A DNA stretch of 64,000 nt, from positions 1 to 64,000 of the forward strand of contig NZ_KZ559470.1 of NCBI RefSeq assembly GCF_002850745.1, read 5' to 3'. Positions 48,446-56,550 of this stretch are shown piece after piece; the first letter of the stretch is position 1, and each line of letters begins with the position of its first letter. A program made the position numbers and the translations under genes. Below the pieces are notes generated by a model that saw only the letters and a program-made list of their open reading frames with translations, did no database searches and was not told where the DNA came from. The stretch is from Nonomuraea indica. Lineage in GTDB: Bacteria; Actinomycetota; Actinomycetes; Streptosporangiales; Streptosporangiaceae.

Positions 48446-48646
48446 TCAGCGAGGTGAGCGCCGTCGGCGCAGCGCACCGGCCACGGTGAGCCCGACGACC
48501 AGGGTGACCGTGCCGATGGCGAGCCAGGCGGGCGATCCGCCGGTGAGCGGCCGGCAGTCGGCGACGCACAGGACGGGCCGGATGCGCAGCAGGTCGGCGC
48601 CCAGCAGCGTCCCCACGACGATCCGCGCGACTGTACGCCACCTCAT
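48446..48646 (-). CDS. Small two-helix membrane protein, 66 aa
   Basis: MRWRTVARIVVGTLLGADLL, then a loop with two Cys (LCVADCRPLTGG), then AWLAIGTVTLVVGLTVAGAL and a basic RRRRSPR end. ATG 48646 has GGGGTGGAG upstream. The two cysteines on the loop could pair outside. No family recognised. It lies between two MarR-type genes and is divergent from the second. Confidence 0.65.
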   Translation of the reverse strand: MRWRTVARIVVGTLLGADLLRIRPVLCVADCRPLTGGSPAWLAIGTVTLVVGLTVAGALRRRRSPR

Positions 48647-48683
48647 GGCTCCACCCCTTCGCTTTCCGCTACGATCCAAGTAT

Positions 48684-48696
48684 TAAGGAAGCCTTA
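48684..48696. promoter_or_regulatory. TAAGG-AAG-CCTTA dyad before MarR gene
   Basis: TAAGGAAGCCTTA is a 5-3-5 palindrome in an AT-rich stretch 18 bp before GTG 48714 and 38 bp before the divergent small membrane gene. A MarR dimer binding here would control both. Confidence 0.5.
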
Positions 48697-48713
48697 GTAA
48701 GCGAGGTTATAAG

Positions 48714-49193
48714 GTGCCCGAAGAACCTACAAGTGCCGCGCCGTTCCTGCCACAGCTCATCGGCCAGGCGTTCAACCTGATCCTCGACGGGCTCTACCAG
48801 CACCTCGTCGAGACCGGACACGAGGATCTGCGGCCCACCCACTGCCTGAACGTGTTCCGGTTCATGGACTGCGACGGCACCCGCCCCACCACGCTGGCCC
48901 GACGGGCCGGGATGACTCCGCAGGCCATGAGCGAACTCGTGGGCTACCTGGAGCAGCGCGACTACGTGCGACGTGTCCCCGACCCGTCCGACGGCCGGGG
49001 CCGCATCGTCGTCTACGCCGACCGCGGGACCCGCGCCGCCGAGATCAGCGCCGCCTACTTCGCCGACGTGGAAGCCCGATGGGGCGCCGTGGTCGGCCCC
49101 GGCCGTCTCGAGGACGTCAGGTCGGCCCTGGCGCAGATCCTCGGCGCCACCCCGGCTCGCACCGCCCACGCGGCGAAGGCCTCCGCGCCGTGA
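48714..49193 (+). CDS. MarR-family transcriptional regulator
   Basis: 159 aa. HTH region CDGTRPTTLARRAGMTPQAM, ELVGYLEQRDYVRRVPDPSD, GRGRIVVYADRG is the MarR winged helix; helices at both ends form the dimer. GTG 48714 with GAGG 8 nt ahead. Its stop overlaps the methyltransferase GTG (GTGA), so the two are coupled. Confidence 0.9.
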   Translation: MPEEPTSAAPFLPQLIGQAFNLILDGLYQHLVETGHEDLRPTHCLNVFRFMDCDGTRPTTLARRAGMTPQAMSELVGYLEQRDYVRRVPDPSDGRGRIVVYADRGTRAAEISAAYFADVEARWGAVVGPGRLEDVRSALAQILGATPARTAHAAKASAP

Positions 49194-49810
49194 GACGCTC
49201 GTCCGGAGCACTCATCGGCTACTGGGACCGGCAGGCGGCCACCTACGACAGACGATCGGCCGGGGTCGAGCGCCGGTTCCTGGCGGACAGCCGCCGCTGG
49301 GTCTGCGGCCGGGCCCGGGGCGTCACCCTGGAGATCGCCGTCGGCACCGGAGCCAACCTCCGCCACTACCCCGACGAGGTCGATCTGACCGGCGTCGACT
49401 GGAGCGCCGCCATGCTCCACGCCGCTCGCCGGCAGGCGGATCTGGTGCACCGGGCCGTCCGGCTCCACCAGGCCGACGCGGCCGCTCTGCCCTTCCCCGC
49501 GGCGACGTTCGACACTGTCGTCAGCACCTTCGCCCTGTGCTGTGTCCCCGACGAACGCGCCGCGCTGGCCGAGGCGCTCCGCGTGCTGCGGCCCGGAGGT
49601 CTCCTGCTGCTGGCCGACCACGTGGCCGCGTCCTTCTGGCCGCTGCGCGCACTGCAGCACGTCGTCGAGCTGGTCAGCGTCCCCCTGCAGGGCGAGCACT
49701 ACACCCGCCGCCCCCTGGCCGCCCTGCGCGGTTTCGGCGTCGTCATCGAGGAGACCGAGCGCCTGACCATGGGCGCGATCGAGCGCGTTCATGCCCGTAA
49801 GCCCCGCTGA
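49190..49810 (+). CDS. Class I SAM-dependent methyltransferase
   Basis: 206 aa from GTG 49190. SAM motif I LEIAVGTGANLRHY, post-I acidic VDWSAAMLHAARRQ, motif II FDTVVSTFALCCVPD, motif III LRPGGLLLLADHV. The UbiE/ArsM-like layout suggests a small-molecule substrate. Coupled to the MarR gene, whose ligand may be the substrate. Confidence 0.9.
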   Translation: MRRSSGALIGYWDRQAATYDRRSAGVERRFLADSRRWVCGRARGVTLEIAVGTGANLRHYPDEVDLTGVDWSAAMLHAARRQADLVHRAVRLHQADAAALPFPAATFDTVVSTFALCCVPDERAALAEALRVLRPGGLLLLADHVAASFWPLRALQHVVELVSVPLQGEHYTRRPLAALRGFGVVIEETERLTMGAIERVHARKPR

Positions 49811-49935
49811 TCACCAGGGCGGCGAGCTCCACCCCGCGTCGAGGCCGTCCGCCTCGGGCTCGCCGTCCGGGACAATGTGACCGGGGCGGCGAACCGGCCT
49901 CTATCCTTACGCCGTACGGAGACAAGGGGGCGGAC

Positions 49936-50724
49936 GTGGCGGTCTTCGCCGGCCAGGGGGACGCGCGGCGCTCGATGGCGCTGCTGTGGCGCGCCGGAGC
50001 CGTTCCGGGCGGTGACGCCGGCGGACGGCCGGGGCCCAAGCCGGCGCTGACCCTCGACATGATCGTCGGCGCGGCCATCGCCGTGGCCGACGAGCACGGC
50101 ATGGCTGCGCTGTCCATGCGCGCCGTGGGCGAGCGGCTCGGCCGGACGGCCATGGCGCTCTACACGTACGTGCCCGGCAAGGGCGAACTGCTGGACCTCA
50201 TGTACGACCAGGTGCTCGCCGAGCTCCCCACCGGTTACGACCTGGGCGCGGGCTGGCGGGCCGCCGTCTCCGCCTGGGCGCGGGACCTGTGCGAGCTGTA
50301 CCTGCGTCACCCGTGGATGCTCCAGGTGTCCCAGGTCCGGCCGGTGCTCGGACCGAACGAGTACGCGATGCTCGACACCCTGCTGAGCCTGCTGCGCGTG
50401 ACCGGGCTCGACCGTGAGCCGCTGCGGAGCCTCGTGGGGACATTGTTCCACTTCGTACGGGGTTCCGCCGCGACGATCGCCGAGTCCCGGCAGGCCGAGG
50501 CGGCGACGGGCGTCGGCGACCGGGAGTGGTGGCTCGACCGGGCCGGGTCGCTGCAGGAGGTGGCGCCGGACTTCGCCGACCGGTTCCCGCAGGTGGTGTG
50601 GCTGGACAGTGTGCCTCCCCCGCCGCGGCCCGCGGAGCCGGGCCCCTACCTGGAGCAGGCGGCCAGGAGGACCTTCCAGGCCGGACTCGACCTCATCCTG
50701 GACGGCGCCGAAGCGGCCAGATAA
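49936..50724 (+). CDS. TetR-family transcriptional regulator
   Basis: 262 aa from GTG 49936, RBS AAGGGGGCGG. HTH residues 40-85: LDMIVGAAIAVADEHGMAAL, SMRAVGERLGRTAMALYTYV. C-terminal TetR_C_1-like domain of tetracycline-repressor type (LYLRHPWMLQVSQVRPVLGP). The methyltransferase at 50875 is 150 bp downstream and may belong to the same unit. Confidence 0.9.
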   Translation: MAVFAGQGDARRSMALLWRAGAVPGGDAGGRPGPKPALTLDMIVGAAIAVADEHGMAALSMRAVGERLGRTAMALYTYVPGKGELLDLMYDQVLAELPTGYDLGAGWRAAVSAWARDLCELYLRHPWMLQVSQVRPVLGPNEYAMLDTLLSLLRVTGLDREPLRSLVGTLFHFVRGSAATIAESRQAEAATGVGDREWWLDRAGSLQEVAPDFADRFPQVVWLDSVPPPPRPAEPGPYLEQAARRTFQAGLDLILDGAEAAR

Positions 50725-50874
50725 CCCCAGGTCAGGGCTGTTAAGGCGGTGACCTCGCGGCTAGCGTGGGCCAGAGAGGGCAGGCCCGGCGCCGGTGTCG
50801 CACGTGTCCACGGCGGCCGGGCGGGCGCACGCCGCGGACGCCGGCGGCGCCTTGTTCCATTCAGGGGGATCTTC

Positions 50875-51978
50875 ATGAACACCGCCGACGCCTACACCGC
50901 CAGCGACACCGAACGCACCGACCGGCTCACCGACCGCCTGTTCACAGCCGCGCTCGGCGCGCTCGAGCTCTACTCCGTCTACCTGGGCGGCGAGCTGGGC
51001 CTGTACCGGGTGCTGCGGGAGCAGGGCCCGCTGACGGCCCGGGAGCTCAGCGAACGCGCCGGGATCGCTCCCCGGTACGCCGTGGAGTGGCTGGAGCAGC
51101 AGGCCGTCGCCGGGTTCCTGGACACCGATCCGGACGTGCCGGCGGACGAGCGCCGCTACCGGCTCGACCCGGCGCACGCCCGTGTCCTGCTGGAGGCCGA
51201 GGACCCGGCACACGTCGCCCCGTTCGCCCATCTGCTCGCCGGCGTCGGCGGCGTCATCACGGAGGTGGCGCAGGCGTACCGCACCGGCGCGGGGGTTCCC
51301 TACGAGTCGTACGGGGCCGCGTTCCGCTACGGGCAGGGTCACATGAACCGCCCGGCCTTCACCCACGAGCTGCCCACCGACTGGCTGGCCGCCATGCCCG
51401 ACATCGTGGCCCGCCTGCGGGACGCGCCGCACCCCCGCATCGCCGACGCCGGCTGCGGGCAGGGCTGGTCGACGATCGCGCTGGCCCGCGCCTTCCCGGA
51501 CGCGCTCGTCGACGGCGTGGACGCCGACGCCGCGTCGATCGCCGACGCGCGCCTGCACGCCGAGCGGGCCGGCGTGGACGACCATGTGCGGCTGATACAC
51601 GGCGACGCTGCCCGGCTGACGGAGACCGGCCCGTACGACCTGGTGGTCATCCTGGAGGCGCTGCACGACCTGGCCCGGCCGGTGGAGTTCCTGCGGGCGG
51701 CGCGCGGGTCGCTGAAGGAGGGCGGCGCCGTGCTGGTGGCGGACGAGCGGGTCGCGGACCGGTTCACGGCTCCCGGGGACGAGGTGGAGCGGATGATGTA
51801 CGGCTGGAGCGTCACGCACTGCCTGCCGACCCAGCTCGTCGAGCAGCCGTCGGCGGCCACCGGCACGGTGCTGCGCGCGGATCGCGTCCGCGCCTACGCC
51901 GAGCAGGCCGGCTTCTCGGCGTGCTCGGTGCTGCCGGTGGAGAACGACTTCTTCCGCCTCTATCGGCTCGACGCCTGA
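50875..51978 (+). CDS. HTH plus SAM-dependent methyltransferase (O-methyltransferase-like)
   Basis: 367 aa. The N-terminal 95 residues form a winged-helix dimerisation domain (GELGLYRVLREQGPLTAREL, SERAGIAPRYAVEWLEQQAV). The Rossmann domain contains motif I IADAGCGQGWSTIALARAFP, VDGVDADAASIADA, YDLVVILEALHDLARP and LKEGGAVLVADERV. This two-domain layout is that of plant-type and antibiotic O-methyltransferases; many actinobacterial copies are annotated as class I methyltransferases of unknown substrate. The last 19 bp overlap the convergent DUF4180 gene. Confidence 0.9.
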   Translation: MNTADAYTASDTERTDRLTDRLFTAALGALELYSVYLGGELGLYRVLREQGPLTARELSERAGIAPRYAVEWLEQQAVAGFLDTDPDVPADERRYRLDPAHARVLLEAEDPAHVAPFAHLLAGVGGVITEVAQAYRTGAGVPYESYGAAFRYGQGHMNRPAFTHELPTDWLAAMPDIVARLRDAPHPRIADAGCGQGWSTIALARAFPDALVDGVDADAASIADARLHAERAGVDDHVRLIHGDAARLTETGPYDLVVILEALHDLARPVEFLRAARGSLKEGGAVLVADERVADRFTAPGDEVERMMYGWSVTHCLPTQLVEQPSAATGTVLRADRVRAYAEQAGFSACSVLPVENDFFRLYRLDA

Positions 51979-52337
51979 GTCCCGGCCTCGCCGCCGCCGG
52001 CCGGGACGAGGCGTGCCGCCAGCCCGGGCAGGTCGTCGACGAACCAGAGGTGGCTTCCCCGGTTCGACTCGTGCACCCACGCCTGGAAGGCGGAGCCGGC
52101 GACGGCATGCCGGCTGACGTCACCCACGATCGCCAGCCCGAGGCGGTAGTTCACGAACTTCTGCGTCATCTCTCCCGCCACGCCGGTGTGCAGCCGGAAG
52201 AAGTCGTCGTGCAGCCGGTGGGCGGGCACCGCGACCCACGCCGCTCTTGCCGCCCAGGCGGCGGCGATCAGGTCGAGGGCGTCGTCCGCGCCGCGCAGCG
52301 GCTCCCCGTCCTCCTCGTACACATAGACTGCATCCAT
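51960..52337 (-). CDS. DUF4180 protein
   Basis: 125 aa. The core DALDLIAAAWAARAAWVAVP, HRLHDDFFRLHTGVAGEMTQ, KFVNYRLGLAIVGDVSRHAV, ESNRGSHLWFVDDL matches the DUF4180 pattern (DDFFxLxTGxAGExxQKFVNYxxxLAIVGD). Cytoplasmic, function unknown. ATG 52337 is preceded by AGGGAAGGAAG, but this RBS lies in one arm of a long inverted repeat, which could hide it in the mRNA. Confidence 0.9.
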   Translation of the reverse strand: MDAVYVYEEDGEPLRGADDALDLIAAAWAARAAWVAVPAHRLHDDFFRLHTGVAGEMTQKFVNYRLGLAIVGDVSRHAVAGSAFQAWVHESNRGSHLWFVDDLPGLAARLVPAGGGEAGTQASSR

Positions 52338-52389
52338 AACTCATCTTCCTTCCCTATCACTCCATCAGAAAGGGAAGGATAGATGAGTT
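52338..52389 (-). promoter_or_regulatory. Long inverted repeat covering the DUF4180 RBS
   Basis: AACTCATCTTCCTTCCCT (52338-52355) and AGGGAAGGATAGATGAGTT (52371-52389) are complementary with one unpaired base, around a 15-nt loop. In the DUF4180 transcript the right arm is 5' and the left arm contains the RBS and ends 1 nt before the ATG, so the hairpin would block initiation. As DNA the same dyad could instead be an operator. Confidence 0.7.
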
Positions 52390-52470
52390 TGCTGTAGAAG
52401 TCACGGGCGAGCACACGCCGGACAGGCGAGTCGGCGCACCCATGCCCTCGGGGACCTGAACCGACTCGCG

Positions 52471-52980
52471 ATGAACCTGGTGGTGTTCCTGGTCTGTCTC
52501 CTGGCGGTCGGGTGCGGCGCTCCCTTCGGCCGAGGGGAGCAGCCCGGCCCGGGCGACAGGAGGACGGGTGAGCCTGACGCGCGAGGCCCCTGGGAGACGG
52601 CGGGGAGGCGTACGGAGCGCCCATCAAGATCCCCGCGCGGCAGAGGGACCAGGGGCGTCCGCTCGCCGACATGAGGAGCCGGATCGAGAGCGGCATCCGC
52701 GAGCAGTGCCCGGGGCGGAAGCGGTGCGTGCGGCTGCGGGTCGAGGCGCGCGACCGGCCGGGCTTCTCGACCTGCGTGTTCGTGGAGACCGATCCCCCGC
52801 AGGGGACCCTGGTCAGGCGGGCGCCACCGTCGTGATCGTCACAGGCGAGGAGCCCTGCGGCTCGACGGCGACCCCGGACGAGCCGTCCCGTCGATCGACG
52901 AGTCCCCTCGCACCGGGCCGTCCGGAGACGGTGACTCGCCGTCTCCGGACGGCACTCCGGAGCCGGACGACAGCCCATGA
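52471..52980 (+). pseudogene. Frameshifted lipoprotein gene
   Basis: Frame 1 starts MNLVVFLVCLLAVGCGAPFG, a lipoprotein signal with lipobox-like LAVGC. Coding sense then moves through the other two frames: GAPIKIPARQRDQGRPLADM, RIESGIREQCPGRKRCVRLR and CVFVETDPPQGTLVRR in one, [13 protein letters not shown] in the next, and [20 protein letters not shown] to TGA 52980 in the last. The middle resembles a PASTA-like domain. At least three indels are needed. The end overlaps the next decayed gene by ATGA, showing the two were once an operon. Confidence 0.65.
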
Positions 52981-53724
52981 CGGCGGGCCCTCCCGGAGCC
53001 GAGTCCACCCCGGAAGGCCGGCCCGCCGCTTCCGGGCAGCCCTCCGGCCCTGAGCAGCCTGACGGCCCCGGACCGCCTGACGGTCCCGGACCGCCTGACG
53101 GTCCCGGACAGCCTGACGGTCCCGGACAGCCTGACGGTCCCGGACAGCCTGACGGTCCCGGACAGCCTGACGGTCCTGGGCGGCCGGGCGTGGCAGACGG
53201 GGACGTCTCGCCGGTGGCCGTCGGCGAGACGGCGAGCTGGTTCGCGTCGGACCTCTCGATCATCAGGATCCTCGGCGCGATCGTGGCCCCCACGACCGTG
53301 CTCACCGCGATCCTGTTCTACTTCGGCTGGTCCCGCGCGTACTGGTTCCACGACTACTTCGGCGTGGACGCGACGCTGCTGGGCCTCACCACCCAGGACC
53401 ACCTGCAGCTGAGCCGGGTCCCACGCCCCCGGTGGGTGCCCGTGCTGAATGGGCGGTCGTGTTCGTGCTCGTCGGCGTGGGCCTCTTCTGGGCCGCGAAC
53501 GACTACTCCGCCGCGGTCGGCCGCGCGCGGGCCCGCCAGTTCCTCGCCGAACTGCCGGCCGCCCCCTGAAGCTCGTCCTGCGGTCCGGAGATCAGTACCT
53601 GCTCGTCCCGGAAGGCTGGTCCCGCGAGAACGGCGTCGCCCTCCTGCTTCCCATGAGCGACGCCGTCCGCCTGGAGTTCAGCCCGGCGTCGGTCCCTGAG
53701 GCCGCGCGCCCTCCCGCCTGCTGA
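52977..53724 (+). pseudogene. Frameshifted membrane protein gene with 18-bp repeats
   Basis: ATG 52977 opens a Pro/Gly/Asp repeat region and then a membrane segment ([40 protein letters not shown]). Near 53412 the sense frame changes to [20 protein letters not shown] (second helix) and near 53565 again to [20 protein letters not shown], ending at 53724. The pieces read as one former protein with two helices and an extracellular C-terminal domain, broken by deletions. It follows the decayed lipoprotein gene with an ATGA overlap. Confidence 0.7.
53055..53180 (+). repeat. Seven 18-bp tandem repeats
   Basis: CAGCCTGACGGTCCCGGA-type units, seven in a row with few substitutions, encode (G-P-x-Q/P-P-D) hexapeptides in the decayed membrane gene. 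The central copies are identical, pointing to recent slippage. Confidence 0.95.
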
Positions 53725-53742
53725 ACACCGGCGGGGAGGCGA

Positions 53743-54486
53743 TCACCGTACGGCTACGAGGATCGTGTCGTCACCGACCTGCCACACCGTTCCGACCTCG
53801 CTGAACCCGGCGCGGCGCAGAAGGTCGGCGTGCACGGAGACCGGCACGCGGTGGTCGGCTCCGTGTCCCAGCAGCGCCTCGCGTTCGGCGAGCAGCTCCG
53901 CCAGAGCGGGCTCTTCCGCGACGGCACGCCACCAGGAACCCCAGTCCTCGTTGTGCTGGGCGGCCGACGACCGCCTGACCGCGGCGGCCAGGTCGGCGAT
54001 GGTGGGCTGCTCGTCGTAGAGGTTGTCGGCGTTGACGAAGATCCCGCCGGGCCGCAGCTGTCCTGCCAGCTCCAGGTACACCTGCGCGAGAACGTCGGGC
54101 GGCAGGTAGTGCAGGGCGGTGGTGGACATCGCCGCGTCCGCCTTCCGGCTCAGCCCGAGGAGGGCCGACCAGCCGGGCACGCCGAGGTCGGCTTCGACGA
54201 ACCTGGCGGCGTCCGGATGCCCGCCTCTGGCCAGGGCGAGGAGCAGCGGGTCCACGTCCACGCCGACGATCTCCGCAGCGGGGAGGCGACCGGCCATCCG
54301 GGCGGACAGGGATCCCGGTCCGCACCCGAGATCCAGGATCAGCGGGTCGGCCACGTCGCGGAGAGCGTGGGCCACCACCCGCCCGATCGTGGCGAAGCGC
54401 GCCTCGCGGTCGGCGACGTAGCGCTCCTGCTGGGCGTCCCACCGCCGCAGCCACTCGCGCGCGAGCCGGGGTTCGACGGACTTCAC
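53743..54486 (-). CDS. Class I SAM-dependent methyltransferase
   Basis: 247 aa from GTG 54486 with CTGGAGG 9 nt upstream. Motif I LILDLGCGPGSLSARMAGRL, EIVGVDVDPLLLALA, motif II KADAAMSTTALHYLPPDVLA, motif III LRPGGIFVNADNLYDEQPTI. The family resembles trans-aconitate-type or tellurite-resistance-type methyltransferases. A Fur/Zur-like dyad 47-65 bp upstream suggests metal control. No partner genes. Confidence 0.88.
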   Translation of the reverse strand: MKSVEPRLAREWLRRWDAQQERYVADREARFATIGRVVAHALRDVADPLILDLGCGPGSLSARMAGRLPAAEIVGVDVDPLLLALARGGHPDAARFVEADLGVPGWSALLGLSRKADAAMSTTALHYLPPDVLAQVYLELAGQLRPGGIFVNADNLYDEQPTIADLAAAVRRSSAAQHNEDWGSWWRAVAEEPALAELLAEREALLGHGADHRVPVSVHADLLRRAGFSEVGTVWQVGDDTILVAVR

Positions 54487-54532
54487 GATTCGGCCTCCAG
54501 GGGGACGGCTTGTGCGACGGGCCAACTGTAGC

Positions 54533-54551
54533 AATGAAAACCGTTCTCGTT
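54533..54551 (-). promoter_or_regulatory. Fur/Zur-like box upstream of methyltransferase
   Basis: AATGAAAACCGTTCTCGTT is a 19-bp imperfect palindrome, AAyGArAAC-n-GTTyTCrTT. It fits the TGAAAAT-n-ATTTTCA architecture of actinobacterial Zur boxes. It lies at about -35 of the methyltransferase promoter and is markedly AT-rich. Confidence 0.5.
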
Positions 54552-54703
54552 GTTGCCCGTGTCAGCCAAAGGTCGCGGGCGTCAGCGAGAGGCTGTCATG
54601 CCCACGAGGTGATCAGGGTCGTCGGCGCCACCGGAGCCGGCGCAGGCGTTCGGGCTCCCACCCGCGCGCGGCTTGGAACGCCTCGCACGCCTCCCCGACG
54701 AGC

Positions 54704-54737
54704 GGTCTCACCGGGCGCCCGGGCGCCCGGTGAGACC
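54704..54737. terminator. 34-bp perfect palindrome
   Basis: GGTCTCACCGGGCGCCC followed directly by its complement GGGCGCCCGGTGAGACC. It is located 34 bp after the stop of the CU044_5270-type gene (minus strand), so it probably terminates that sigma operon. The absence of a loop would leave about four bases unpaired. Confidence 0.75.
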
Positions 54738-54770
54738 GGCCGCCCGGGCATGTCATGGCATCCGGCCGGG

Positions 54771-55910
54771 TCAGTTTTCCCGCGAGTCGGTCCAGGCGGC
54801 CTTGACGAGGGTCACCGAGTTCCACACGGTGCCCGGCTCGAAGTCCTTCTGCAGACCGCCCGGCTCGACCACGACGCTCTCCCGCGCCAGGGCCTGACCG
54901 GTCTGCTCATCGATGATCAACCGGTCCTGCAGCGTGCCCTTGCCCGCCGCGTGTCCGTTGGGGGCCAGCGACTCCGTCTCGATGGCGACAGCCGTACCGG
55001 ACCGGCCCCTGGCGTCGGTCACCCCCGCCGATGCGGTGACCGTGGGCAGGCCCGCGAGCATGCGGAAGGCCGCGGCCCGGACCTTGGCGCTGACCGGCAT
55101 GTCGGTGATCAACCCGGCGGTCGTCTGGAACAGCCACGCGTCGCGGCCCATGGGCGCGCCGGACTCGGTGCCGTGGCCCTGGTAGTGGCGCAGCAGCCAC
55201 CTCTTCAGCGCGGTCTCGTCCTCGGGAAGCCTCTTCAGGTCGGCCATGGTGACGTTGCGCCCCAGCCAGAAGATCTCCTTACCGGCGTGGTGGCCGGAGT
55301 GGGGCTTTCCGGGCTCGGTCGTCAGGGTCCGCGTCCTCTTGCCCGGCACCTCCACCTCGATCTGCGCGGGCGAGCCCGCCGCCTCCCAGCGCGCCCGGTC
55401 CGCGTCGGTGGCCGGCTGCGCGCCGAGCGGCTGGCTGCGGCTCCACTGGCCGGTCGCCGACACCCAGCTCTGGATCCGGCCTTCCTCGACGACCAGGTAC
55501 CCGGCGACGGCCCTGGTCAGGGTCCGCTGGACGGACTCGGTGTGCCAGTAGGTCCCCGAACTCGACGGCCGGCCCTCCGCCTTGGTGGCGGCCGTCAGCA
55601 GCACCTGCTGGGCCGAGAGCGCCATGGGCGCCGCGGTGCCGGTGGCGGACCGAACCGCCGGCGTCGTCCCGCCGCCCGTCCCGCCGCCCGCCCCGCCGCC
55701 CGCTCCGGCGCCGAACACCGCGACGGCTGTCACGGCGGCCGCAGCTCCGGCCAGGCTCAGCCCCCACACCGGGCGAAGGCTCCGGCGGCGGGGCTCGGGA
55801 GTGCCCTGGGACATGGCGTAGGCCAGCTCCGCCTGCCTGGTGCGCTGGTCGACCTCCGTGTCGCCCAGGTGGGCGGGCCGGGCGGCCCGCACGTCGTCGA
55901 TCGGGTTCAT
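54771..55910 (-). CDS. CU044_5270-family membrane protein, likely sigma-factor partner
   Basis: 379 aa. The N-terminal MNPIDDVRAARPAHLGDTEV, a basic stretch and one helix (VWGLSLAGAAAAVTAVAVFG) are followed by a Gly-rich linker and an extracellular domain with SSGTYWHTESVQRTLTRAVA, LPEDETALKRWLLRHYQGHG and GLQKDFEPGTVWNSVTLVKA, typical of the CU044_5270 group. ATG 55910 overlaps the sigma stop (ATGA). By position it probably modulates the sigma factor, as a membrane anti-sigma-like protein. Confidence 0.85.
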   Translation of the reverse strand: MNPIDDVRAARPAHLGDTEVDQRTRQAELAYAMSQGTPEPRRRSLRPVWGLSLAGAAAAVTAVAVFGAGAGGGAGGGTGGGTTPAVRSATGTAAPMALSAQQVLLTAATKAEGRPSSSGTYWHTESVQRTLTRAVAGYLVVEEGRIQSWVSATGQWSRSQPLGAQPATDADRARWEAAGSPAQIEVEVPGKRTRTLTTEPGKPHSGHHAGKEIFWLGRNVTMADLKRLPEDETALKRWLLRHYQGHGTESGAPMGRDAWLFQTTAGLITDMPVSAKVRAAAFRMLAGLPTVTASAGVTDARGRSGTAVAIETESLAPNGHAAGKGTLQDRLIIDEQTGQALARESVVVEPGGLQKDFEPGTVWNSVTLVKAAWTDSREN

Positions 55911-56425
55911 GAGAGCTCCCTGGACAGGTCGAACCGGGACATTGCGGCAGCGGCGGGTTCCAGCTCCCGCTGGAGGCGCTTTCGCGCCCGGTGCAGGCGG
56001 ACCCGGAAGGTGGGCACGGAACAGCCGACGACCCTGGCGGCGTCGCGCGGGGACAGCCCCTGCCAGGCGACCAGGATGAGCAGCTCCCGCTCGTCCTGGG
56101 TGAGCCTGGCCATGGCCTTCAGGACGCCCAGCCGCTCGGCCACCACCTCGGCGACGTCACCGGAGACCCACTCGCGAAGTTCCTGGGTGAGCCCCTCGCG
56201 GCGGGCCTCCTCCCTGATGTTCTCGCGCAACACGTTCCTGGCGATGCCCAGCAGATACGGCAGCGCGTTCTCCGGCACGTCATGCAGCCTGCGCCAGGCG
56301 ACGGCGAACGTCTCGCTCACCACTTCGTCCGCCACCTGCCGGCCCGCCCGGCTGACCACGTAGGCCCAGACCCGCTGCCGGCATTGGTCGTACATGGTGG
56401 TGAACCGATCTCGGTCCTGCGTCAC
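55907..56425 (-). CDS. ECF-family RNA polymerase sigma factor
   Basis: 172 aa from GTG 56425. Region 2 (MYDQCRQRVWAYVVSRAGRQ, VSETFAVAWRRLHDVPENAL, YLLGIARNVLREN) and region 4 (ARLTQDERELLILVAWQGLS, RDAARVVGCSVPTFRVRLHR). It belongs to the large ECF group paired with CU044_5270-type proteins. Its last 4 bases overlap that gene. Confidence 0.92.
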   Translation of the reverse strand: MTQDRDRFTTMYDQCRQRVWAYVVSRAGRQVADEVVSETFAVAWRRLHDVPENALPYLLGIARNVLRENIREEARREGLTQELREWVSGDVAEVVAERLGVLKAMARLTQDERELLILVAWQGLSPRDAARVVGCSVPTFRVRLHRARKRLQRELEPAAAAMSRFDLSRELS

Positions 56426-56550
56426 CGCCCCAACTCCTCATGTCCTGGTGATGGATGGACACTACGAAGTGGCCGGAGGGGCCCGAAGATTACAGGTGGG
56501 TGCGAGATATTTTCGTCAGTCCGCGTAACCGCCCGGACGCCTGCTCCGCG

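Noticed and set aside
53055..53180. CRISPR-like array
   Set aside because: The seven 18-bp units are contiguous without spacers and encode a Pro-Gly-Asp repeat; no cas gene is present.
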